Below are positions 57,875 through 64,000 of a stretch of DNA of 64,000 nt, in pieces. The notes under the pieces are model-generated. The model had not been told where the DNA came from. It ran no database searches and saw only the letters and a list, made by a program, of their open reading frames with translations. Position numbers and translations under genes: made by a program. This DNA comes from UBA1731 sp964567665 (lineage in GTDB: Bacteria; Verrucomicrobiota; Kiritimatiellia; RFP12; UBA1067), in assembly GCA_964567665.1 (NCBI GenBank), contig CAZMNN010000006.1, positions 1 to 64,000 of the forward strand. The letters are read 5' to 3'. Position 1 is the stretch's first letter. The number at the start of each line of letters is the position of its first letter.

Positions 57875-59229
57875 CCGTTGTCCGTCAGCGAAAACGCCTG
57901 ATGCTTCTCCGGCGGCACATACCCGTGCGTGGAGCCTTGCACCCAGTTTATCTTCTTCGCGCAGGGAATGTTGTTGTAAAGTATCGCCACTCCGCTCGGC
58001 GGACAGCAGTAGTCGCCAAGCCCGGCGCGGGTGATCTCCACGCGGCAGTTCTTCGATATGCGCTTCGCGAGGTTCACCGGGTCATAGTAGCGGAGAGCCG
58101 GCGTCTCGTGGATGTACCAGCCGTCGATTACGCGCTTCAGCGTGTCGCGTCCGCCGATGTCGCAGTTCCACGGAATGGACGGCTTCGCGAGAGAGACGTC
58201 CTTGTCAAGCCCGGCCGCCCATATGGACTGCATTCCGCCCATCGAGCCGCCGCTGACCTCCAGGTTCTTTCCGTCCCATTCGGGAAGCGTCTTGAGCCAT
58301 TCCAGCAACCGCATTATCCTGTACGTGTAGCCGCTGAAATAGCATGTCTCCGGATCTGCGTTCTGCTTGTCGTCGAACCCGAAGGTGCGTCCGCCTGAGC
58401 ATATCGACCGGAAGAACTCGTCGTAGTATTCCGGTTCGCGTCCCAGCTCGTAGCCGTGCGGAGAGAAGTTGAAGCATATGCGGCTGCCGGAGACGATCGG
58501 CGCCACGACGTGTCCCTTGTTGGGATAGCTGTGCCCGTATCCGTGGAACCCCACGCTGATCGGATATTTCCCAGGCTTCTTCGGAATGGAAAGGTAGCCT
58601 GTTGACGGACGCGGCCCCGCACACTTTATGGACACTGCGAACACGTTGGCGTCCTTGGCGTAGTCCTTCAGCTCCTTGCGCTCCGCCTCAAGCGGCACCT
58701 TCGCAAGACGTGCCCGCCGCCGCGCCCAGAACGCATCGAAGTCAGCCGGCTCAGGCACGCTCTGCAACGTAGACACGTCCACGCCCGCGCTGCCGTCGAA
58801 GAACACGCGCTTGTCCATCCGCTCAAACGCATTGAGCGCCCTCTTACCCTCCGGCGTGTTCGGATCGCCACGGAAGCTCTTGCGGTAGGACTTGCCGTCC
58901 TTGTCCACAACCTCCGCGAGAAGGCGCACGAAACCGGGCTTGTCGAGCTTCGTCTTGACGACGAGCGGTTCGGTCAGGGAAGCCGGAACCTTGCCGCGCT
59001 CCACGATGCCGTCGTCGCCATGACGGATCCATGACACGAAATACGTATCTTTCGGGAGCGGCTTTGCGCCCTGAAGGCGGAGCGTGAACACGATAGGCTC
59101 GCCCGGCCTGTAGTCTATGGCACGTTCCTTGTCGGTATCGCCGTGCAGCACGGCCTCATCCAGTTCCCCGGCGGCAAACGCCGCAAACGATGCGGCAAAC
59201 GCCGCCGCAAAAACAGCAAACATCCTCAT
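57862..59229 (-). CDS. CE7-like secreted acetyl xylan esterase
   Basis: 455 aa. Signal peptide (about 1-20), an N-terminal beta-rich domain (about 25-130), then a carbohydrate-esterase-7-type hydrolase. Catalytic motifs: Ser in GGSMGGMQS, Asp in GLGDYCCPPSG and His in GSTHGYVPP; the oxyanion-loop region is FHGYGHSYPNKGH. It would remove acetyl groups from xylan oligosaccharides or similar esters outside the cytoplasm. A promoter -10 (TGCTATTCT, 59262-59270) and a good Shine-Dalgarno (AAAGGGGAGA) precede ATG 59229. It overlaps metXW and so heads a mixed operon. Confidence 0.87.
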   Translation of the reverse strand: MRMFAVFAAAFAASFAAFAAGELDEAVLHGDTDKERAIDYRPGEPIVFTLRLQGAKPLPKDTYFVSWIRHGDDGIVERGKVPASLTEPLVVKTKLDKPGFVRLLAEVVDKDGKSYRKSFRGDPNTPEGKRALNAFERMDKRVFFDGSAGVDVSTLQSVPEPADFDAFWARRRARLAKVPLEAERKELKDYAKDANVFAVSIKCAGPRPSTGYLSIPKKPGKYPISVGFHGYGHSYPNKGHVVAPIVSGSRICFNFSPHGYELGREPEYYDEFFRSICSGGRTFGFDDKQNADPETCYFSGYTYRIMRLLEWLKTLPEWDGKNLEVSGGSMGGMQSIWAAGLDKDVSLAKPSIPWNCDIGGRDTLKRVIDGWYIHETPALRYYDPVNLAKRISKNCRVEITRAGLGDYCCPPSGVAILYNNIPCAKKINWVQGSTHGYVPPEKHQAFSLTDNGWTE

Positions 59230-59261
59230 GTCCGGTTCTCCCCTTTCCTTTTAAGGCGCAT

Positions 59262-59270
59262 AGAATAGCA
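59262..59270 (-). promoter_or_regulatory. Extended -10 of the esterase-metXW-TPR-VWA operon
   Basis: TGC-TATTCT on the minus strand; predicted leader about 26 nt. Divergent from the nnrD promoter 15 bp away. Confidence 0.55.
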
Positions 59271-59285
59271 CATTCCGCGTCTTTT

Positions 59286-59294
59286 TGCTATACT
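59286..59294 (+). promoter_or_regulatory. Extended -10 of nnrD
   Basis: TGC-TATACT, 10 nt before the ATG at 59305; the predicted leader is 3-4 nt. Confidence 0.6.
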
Positions 59295-59304
59295 CTACAG
59301 CCGT

Positions 59305-60150
59305 ATGCAGATACCCGAATCAATTTGCGGGGCTTTTCCGCGAAGACCCGTCGACTCGAACAAGTATTCCGTCGGAACCGTCACCGTCGTCGGCGGCTCA
59401 AGCCATTTCATCCACGCACCGGTGATATGCGGACTTGGCGCCCGCGCCGCCGGAGCCGGACTTGTGCACCTCGTGGTGCCGGATGCCTCGCGCATTGCAG
59501 CCGGTTCGCTTGTGCCGGAGGCCACGTTCATGAAGCAGACCGCCACTTGCGTTCCGCCACGCGCCGACACCACCGTGATCGGCATGGGACTTGGCGTGAC
59601 GCAGACTGCGGAGATGCTCGTCTCCCGTCTGCTCTCAGGCTCCAAGGGGCGCTTCGTGCTTGATGCCGACGCCCTCACGATCCTCTCCAACTGGTACGCC
59701 AAAAAGCCGATAAACCTCCCAGTGATAGAGGGGCAGTCGCTGATCCTCACGCCACACGCCGGCGAGGCCGCAAGGCTGCTGGCCTGCACGGCAGACGACA
59801 TTCTCGCCGACCGCGCATCCGCCGCGAAACGCATTATGGAGCGCTACCACGCAATCTGCGTGCTCAAGGGCGCACACACCATCGTAACCGAACCTGGCGG
59901 ACGCACCTTCGTGTGCGACGCCGGAAATCCGTTCATGGCGATGGGCGGAATGGGAGACCTGCTTTCGGGCGTAATCGCCGCCCGCTGGGCATACGTCAAG
60001 GACGCCTACCTCGCCGCCTGCTCGGCGGTATGGCTGCACGCCGCCGCTTCGGACGCAATAGTGAACGCCGATGTGCCGGGAGATCCGTCGATCGTCAACA
60101 CGGCCGCGAAGATCGGATCGCTGCGCGTCGCGATAGAGCGAACACGGTGA
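59305..60150 (+). CDS. nnrD: ADP/ATP-dependent NAD(P)H-hydrate dehydratase NnrD
   Basis: Repairs hydrated NAD(P)H. 281-aa ribokinase-like fold: VGTVTVVGGSSHFIHAPV, GARAAGAGLVHLVVP, VLDADALTIL, LTPHAGEAARLL and the catalytic GGMGDLLSGVIAA. It matches the dehydratase half only; the epimerase half (NnrE) found in the common bifunctional protein is missing and not seen elsewhere in the window. The promoter leaves almost no leader. It converges on the kinase gene (18-nt gap). Confidence 0.92.
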   Translation: MQIPESICGAFPRRPVDSNKYSVGTVTVVGGSSHFIHAPVICGLGARAAGAGLVHLVVPDASRIAAGSLVPEATFMKQTATCVPPRADTTVIGMGLGVTQTAEMLVSRLLSGSKGRFVLDADALTILSNWYAKKPINLPVIEGQSLILTPHAGEAARLLACTADDILADRASAAKRIMERYHAICVLKGAHTIVTEPGGRTFVCDAGNPFMAMGGMGDLLSGVIAARWAYVKDAYLAACSAVWLHAAASDAIVNADVPGDPSIVNTAAKIGSLRVAIERTR

Positions 60151-60168
60151 CGAAGCGGCTCGCGCCGC

Positions 60169-61134
60169 TCACGAATAGTCGAACCGCGAGCCGCCGATGG
60201 ATTCACGGAGAATGGAGTCTGCGGGAATCGCCGAGGTGTCGTCCACCGCCGTCACCGTCTCAAGCACTGCAAGGAGACGGCGTATCTCCGCGTTTTCGCG
60301 TCCGCCGAGATACGGCACCGACTTCAGAACAGGCTCAAGCACGGGCTTCATCACGGCGAGTTCGTAGTCGAGCGACGTGCTGAAGACGAAGTCGGCGAAC
60401 CCCCTATACGGATTTATCCAGCGCATCTCCCCTGCGGAGACCTTCTCCCACATGAGTATCGTCTTCTCCGGCGACATGTCGCGATACGTCTTGTCGCGGA
60501 CAATGCGCCGCATCAGCCTTGTGTCCTCGTAGTAGAGCCAGCCGCCCTTGTCTGCCACAAGCTGCGAAAGGGTGTTGAGATACACGCGGAACTTGAGTTC
60601 GTCGCCGATACCCTCGGTGAGTAGCGGATTCAACGCGTGAATCCCCTCCAAAACCACAACGACATTCGGCGGCGGAACGAAGATGTCGCTGTCGTCATAC
60701 CCCTCATGGCGCGTGAAATCGAACTTGCGTCTGCGGAACGGCTCGCCGGAGAGCAGCCTCAGAAGATCCTCACGGAGACGGACGCGGTCTACCGCCTCGA
60801 AATGCTCGTAGTCCAGATTCCCTTCGCTGTCGCGGGGATTGCGCCTGTCGCCAACAAAGTAGTCGTCGGTCGATATGCGCATCGCGTTAAGTCCGTTCGC
60901 CTTCAGAGCCGCACACAGCCGGATTGCCGTCGTTGTCTTGCCGGCGGCGGACGGCCCGGACGCAAGCACGATCCGCACCGACGGCGCCCTCGACGCAACC
61001 AGCTCCGCCATCCTGGCGATGCGGGCGGCATGATGCCGCTCTCCACCGGCAATCACCTCCGATATCCTGCCGGATGCAATCGCTTCATCCAGTTCCGATA
61101 CGCTGCGCAAATGAGAAAACCGCTCGTCCGTCAT
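60169..61134 (-). CDS. Uridine kinase-like nucleoside kinase
   Basis: 321-aa P-loop kinase of the uridine kinase/phosphoribulokinase family. N-terminal extension (about 75 aa, helical), Walker A in ASGPSAAGKTTTA, RISTDDYFV (substrate region), FDFTRHEGYD, VVVVLEGIHALNP (Walker B region) and RRIVRDKTYR. It resembles the kinase half of the large clostridial/Thermotoga-type TGS-kinase fusions but has no TGS domain. ATG 61134 overlaps the TrmJ-like gene stop by four bases, excluding the longer frame from 61194. Confidence 0.83.
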   Translation of the reverse strand: MTDERFSHLRSVSELDEAIASGRISEVIAGGERHHAARIARMAELVASRAPSVRIVLASGPSAAGKTTTAIRLCAALKANGLNAMRISTDDYFVGDRRNPRDSEGNLDYEHFEAVDRVRLREDLLRLLSGEPFRRRKFDFTRHEGYDDSDIFVPPPNVVVVLEGIHALNPLLTEGIGDELKFRVYLNTLSQLVADKGGWLYYEDTRLMRRIVRDKTYRDMSPEKTILMWEKVSAGEMRWINPYRGFADFVFSTSLDYELAVMKPVLEPVLKSVPYLGGRENAEIRRLLAVLETVTAVDDTSAIPADSILRESIGGSRFDYS

Positions 61135-61898
61135 CTCTCGAACTCCGCCGAAGTCCTTCTTCCGCCGTCGAGCAGCGGATGCCTGTGCGCCCACACCGCC
61201 TGACGCGCAACGCCGAGCAGAAGCGCGGCATCGTCCTTTGTGACCACGCCACGCGAGAACACGCGATGTATGCCCTGCATCATGTGATCCGCCTTCTGCT
61301 CGTCCATGTAGCCGATGTCCTCAAGCATCTCGCGCCACATCTTCATGAGCTGCATCTTCTGTCCCTGCGGCGCAGGTGGAGCCTTCTCGTGCGGCGGCTG
61401 GTAGCGTCCCGTCGCCGTGAAAAGCTCATAGCACGTTATCAGGACGGCCTGCGAGAGGTTGATCGACGTGTAGCCCTCGTCCACCGGAATCCTGATCAGG
61501 TGGGTGCACTGGGCGATCTCCTCGTTGAGCAGCCCTTTGTCCTCACGCCCGAACACGATCGCGACGGGGCCTGTGGACGCAAGCGCAAGGATGTCCGCCG
61601 CGCAGTCGCGAGGCGCCTTCACGTGCTGACGGTAGAGACCGCCTCGCGCCGTGGTGCCGACCACCGCCACGCAGTCCGCCACCGCCTCCTCGAACGTGGC
61701 GAACTCCTCGCGCCGCTCAATCAGGTCTGTTGCGTGGACGGCGAGACGGTTGCCCTCCTCCCAGTCGTTCTGGAGATTCGGTGCGGCAAGACGAAGATGC
61801 CGGATGCCCATGTTGGCCATTGCGCGGCACGCGCTGCCGACGTTGCCGGTGTAGAGCGTACCCACAAGCACAATGCGTATGTTTTCAAGCGGATTCAT
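61131..61898 (-). CDS. TrmJ-like SPOUT RNA 2'-O-methyltransferase
   Basis: 255 aa. SpoU/TrmH fold: LENIRIVLVGTLYTGNVGSACRAMANMG (motif 1, split by turn), VAIVFGREDKGLLNEEI (motif 2) and the knot IPVDEGYTSINLSQAVLI (motif 3). The helical C-terminal extension of about 80 aa fits TrmJ (tRNA Cm32/Um32) rather than TrmH. ATG 61898 is preferred since homologues start here; a GTG at 61910 would overlap the oxidoreductase stop by four bases and is possible. Confidence 0.87.
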   Translation of the reverse strand: MNPLENIRIVLVGTLYTGNVGSACRAMANMGIRHLRLAAPNLQNDWEEGNRLAVHATDLIERREEFATFEEAVADCVAVVGTTARGGLYRQHVKAPRDCAADILALASTGPVAIVFGREDKGLLNEEIAQCTHLIRIPVDEGYTSINLSQAVLITCYELFTATGRYQPPHEKAPPAPQGQKMQLMKMWREMLEDIGYMDEQKADHMMQGIHRVFSRGVVTKDDAALLLGVARQAVWAHRHPLLDGGRRTSAEFER

Positions 61899-61906
61899 TG
61901 CGCAAA

Positions 61907-63295
61907 TCACATTCTGTAGAACTCTTCCCAGCCACGGCGCGGCTCGCCGCCGGAAAGCAGCGCGTTTGCGCGGTCGTTAGCGACGAAACGCTTCGCCTTC
62001 CTGTCGAAATTCAGCACGGGGTCGCCAAGTTCCACGGCAAGCGATCCAAGTGCGCAGATCTGGGAGAGCGGTCCGCCGATGCGGAACGGAGACCGCACCT
62101 CGTCCTCGCCGCGTATCGTGCGCAGGAAGCTTTCGTAGTGACTGCTGTACTTCGGCTTCGGAAAGTCCGAAAGGGCCTTCTTCACCTGCGGATCGTGCGG
62201 ATCGCCGCCGGACACAAGCACGAACGGCGCGGCGTGGCTCGTACGCGCAAACACGCGCCCATCCGCCCCGTACACCTCCGCGCCGTTGCTCTGCCTCTGC
62301 CATTTGCTGTTCGGGTGCTTTGCCGGCATATCCGGAAAGTTGCCGATGCCGTCGCGCCACACAAGGCGGCACTCCGGCAGACCTGCGCCGCGTTCGGGGA
62401 AGGTGAACACCGTTGTGGAGGCGAGGGGGAATACTACATCCGTGCGCTTCTCGTCCTTCAGCACCTCGATCTTCGACGGAAGTCCAAGCTTCAGGTGCTC
62501 CCACAGCGTAGAGAAGATGTGCGCCCCCCAGTCGCCGAGCGGCCCCGTACCGTATTCGTAGAAGCATCGCCATTCGCCGCCCATGTAGGCGGGGCTGTAG
62601 CCGCGTTCAGACCGCTGTGAGAGCCATGTGTTCCAGTCGAGCGTCTTCGGCGGCGTCTCCGCCGGAGGCATGGACTTCAACTCGCCGCCATACTTGTGCC
62701 AGCGGCGCGGGGAGCACATGAACGCCTCTATGCGCGTGACATCTCGCATGAATCCGCTCTCGACAAGCGAGCGGCACTGGTAGTAGTTTCCGCCAGAATG
62801 ACCCTGATTCCCCATCTGCGTCACTACGCCATGCCGGGCGGCGGCGTTCGTCAGAAGCTCAATCTCTTCGAAGCGGTTTCCTATCGGCTTCTCCACGTAG
62901 ACGTGCTTGCCGAGGGACATCGCAAGCATCGCGACCGGGAAGTGGGAGAAGTCCGGCGTAGATACGCACACCGCATCTATCGAACTCCCCATCTCATCGA
63001 ACATCCTGCGGAAGTCACGGTATCGCGGAACGGACGGAAACGCCTTGAGGGCCGGAAGAGTCGCCTCTCCGCCCATGTCGGTGTCGCACAGCGCCACAAC
63101 GTCCACGAGATCCTTGAAGAAGGCGAACGACTGCAGGTTCGAGCCGCCACGGTTCCCGACACCTACGAACGCCATCCTTATCTTGCCGTTCGGCGATGCG
63201 GCCGAACCGGCCATGTTGAACGAAGAGCATCCGCCGAGGCCAAACAGCGTGGCGGCACCGGCCGTCTTCAGGAAAAGTCTACGGTTTGTCTTCAT
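61907..63295 (-). CDS. Exported Gfo/Idh/MocA-family oxidoreductase
   Basis: 462 aa. A Tat-type signal with possible lipobox (RRLFLKTAGAATLFGLGGCSS), then a Rossmann fold (RMAFVGVGNRGGSNLQSF) with EKP motif (GKHVYVEKPIGNRFEE) and the large C-terminal beta-sheet domain (YYEYGTGPLGDWGAHIFSTL-like segment: GTGPLGDWGAHIF). It would act on sugars or sugar acids outside the cytoplasm with tightly bound NAD(P). The ATG lies 7 nt below TGC-TATAAT, so the mRNA is predicted leaderless. It leads the TrmJ-like/kinase operon. Confidence 0.88.
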   Translation of the reverse strand: MKTNRRLFLKTAGAATLFGLGGCSSFNMAGSAASPNGKIRMAFVGVGNRGGSNLQSFAFFKDLVDVVALCDTDMGGEATLPALKAFPSVPRYRDFRRMFDEMGSSIDAVCVSTPDFSHFPVAMLAMSLGKHVYVEKPIGNRFEEIELLTNAAARHGVVTQMGNQGHSGGNYYQCRSLVESGFMRDVTRIEAFMCSPRRWHKYGGELKSMPPAETPPKTLDWNTWLSQRSERGYSPAYMGGEWRCFYEYGTGPLGDWGAHIFSTLWEHLKLGLPSKIEVLKDEKRTDVVFPLASTTVFTFPERGAGLPECRLVWRDGIGNFPDMPAKHPNSKWQRQSNGAEVYGADGRVFARTSHAAPFVLVSGGDPHDPQVKKALSDFPKPKYSSHYESFLRTIRGEDEVRSPFRIGGPLSQICALGSLAVELGDPVLNFDRKAKRFVANDRANALLSGGEPRRGWEEFYRM

Positions 63296-63302
63296 GTGGA
63301 TG

Positions 63303-63311
63303 ATTATAGCA
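63303..63311 (-). promoter_or_regulatory. Extended -10 of the oxidoreductase operon (leaderless)
   Basis: TGC-TATAAT on the minus strand, exactly 7 nt before the ATG at 63295. Confidence 0.7.
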
Positions 63312-63333
63312 CAAGTGCGCGAGGATTTTCCGT

Positions 63334-64000
63334 CTACAGAACGCCAGCCAGCTGTTCCGCAAGCGACAGCCAATCGGCGTTTGAAAGCTCCTCGGCGCGG
63401 GCGGTGGATTCAATCACACCCTTGAATATGCTGCCCAGCTGCTTGCGGCGATGCTCGAACGCCTGCTTTGTGAGACGGCGGAACGTCGCCCGCACATCCA
63501 CACCGACATTGTCGTTCCGGTGATGGCGCACAAGCTTCACGACCGTAGACCCGATCTCGGGACGCGGCCAGAAGCAGCTCGCCGCAACCTTCCTGACGAT
63601 CGATACGTCATAGTCAAGCTGCACACGGACACCGGCAAGACCGCGCACCTTTGAGCCTTCCTTCGCCGCCAGCCTGTCCGCAACTTCCGTCTGCACAAGG
63701 ACTACCATGGTTGAGGGCGGGGTGAGTGTTGCGGGGTGAGAACCTTCAATTGACGCCAGACCGCTGTCGTCCGTCCTCGGCATAACGCGCTCGACGAGTT
63801 CAATGAGTATGCGCGTCCCGGCCTGGTACGGGAGGTTCGATACCATCAACGGGAACCCGTCGCACTCGCCCCTCTTGATGAAATCGAGGGCATCGCCCTT
63901 CAGCACGGTCAATCCCTCCGGATTGCCCAGAGACTCCTTCAGCCTGTCCGCAAGGACGCCATCCTTCTCCACGGCGGTCACTGCGCATCCGCGTCCGAGA
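63334..64000 (-). CDS. rsmA: 16S rRNA dimethyladenosine transferase RsmA/KsgA (5' end outside window)
   Basis: Dimethylates the two adjacent adenosines of the 16S helix 45 loop. The visible 222 codons start within the first SAM-binding strand (GRGCAVTAVEKDG) and include GDALDF, the catalytic NLPYQ and the C-terminal helical domain (FRRLTKQAFEHRRKQLGSIF). The usual length of 265-290 aa implies that about 40-60 residues lie beyond 64000. The gene ends 22 nt before the -10 of the oxidoreductase operon. Confidence 0.92.
   Translation of the reverse strand, partial: LGRGCAVTAVEKDGVLADRLKESLGNPEGLTVLKGDALDFIKRGECDGFPLMVSNLPYQAGTRILIELVERVMPRTDDSGLASIEGSHPATLTPPSTMVVLVQTEVADRLAAKEGSKVRGLAGVRVQLDYDVSIVRKVAASCFWPRPEIGSTVVKLVRHHRNDNVGVDVRATFRRLTKQAFEHRRKQLGSIFKGVIESTARAEELSNADWLSLAEQLAGVL

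Noticed and set aside
1..64000. CRISPR arrays, rRNA operons, transposase genes, SAM or cobalamin riboswitches
   Set aside because: Looked for on both strands; no regularly spaced repeats, rRNA cores, DDE/IS200 proteins or riboswitch cores were recognised.

Overview
The window is a bacterial chromosome segment, mostly GC-rich and densely packed, with nearly every gene on the minus strand. The best guess is a PVC-superphylum bacterium, most likely an uncultured gut-type member of Kiritimatiellota. This rests on giant secreted LamG-like proteins with repeated 'xLDAsDxxT' modules, a secreted sugar-enzyme repertoire (LamG/glycosidase/CBM9-like protein, CE7 esterase, Tat-type oxidoreductase and sugar isomerase-like proteins), a fused MetX-MetW, and Pro/Ala-rich membrane proteins. 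No 16S gene is present, so the taxonomy is inference. Methionine can be made by direct sulfhydrylation (MetXW at 56006-57874, MetY at 17680-18954).

Layout. 1-3164: AT-richer accessory stretch with a small secreted peptide, an HD-domain phosphohydrolase coupled to an unknown 140-aa partner, and two tandem mini-ORFs. 3192-5845: dprA-rsmE and rplU-rpmA. 6052-13494: secreted LamG/glycosidase-like protein, a frameshifted beta-helix surface gene, nuclease, glycosyltransferase-like protein and epimerase. 13557-18954: nrnA-like and ELM1-like pair, then metY-coaX-lipoprotein-proB. 19056-23477: a 4.4-kb integrative element in tRNA-Lys with a truncated integrase, two toxin-antitoxin modules, a tape-measure-like fragment and two frameshifted genes. 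23583-27638 and 48578-52369: two paralogous giant surface proteins. 27830-47447: DUF1016 nuclease, ABC exporter, frr, CorA, cytochrome c peroxidase, glycosyltransferase, S1 protein, efflux pair, gyrB, hemW, two tRNAs and a transglutaminase-like protein. 47451-64000: CcdA-thioredoxin fusion, a coupled esterase-metXW-TPR-VWA operon, nnrD, a kinase-methyltransferase-oxidoreductase operon and the edge-truncated rsmA.

Expression signals. An extended -10, TG-N-TATAAT or close variants (TACAAT, TATACT), recurs throughout. In at least four genes exactly 7 nt separate it from the ATG, which predicts leaderless mRNAs; other genes have normal Shine-Dalgarno leaders. Three surface-protein genes share a different promoter geometry: TTGAMA, a 16-bp spacer containing most or all of a run of ten A, then a -10. 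The most interesting material is the tRNA-Lys element with its repeated operator palindrome, the surface-protein family with its A-tract promoters, and the leaderless set.
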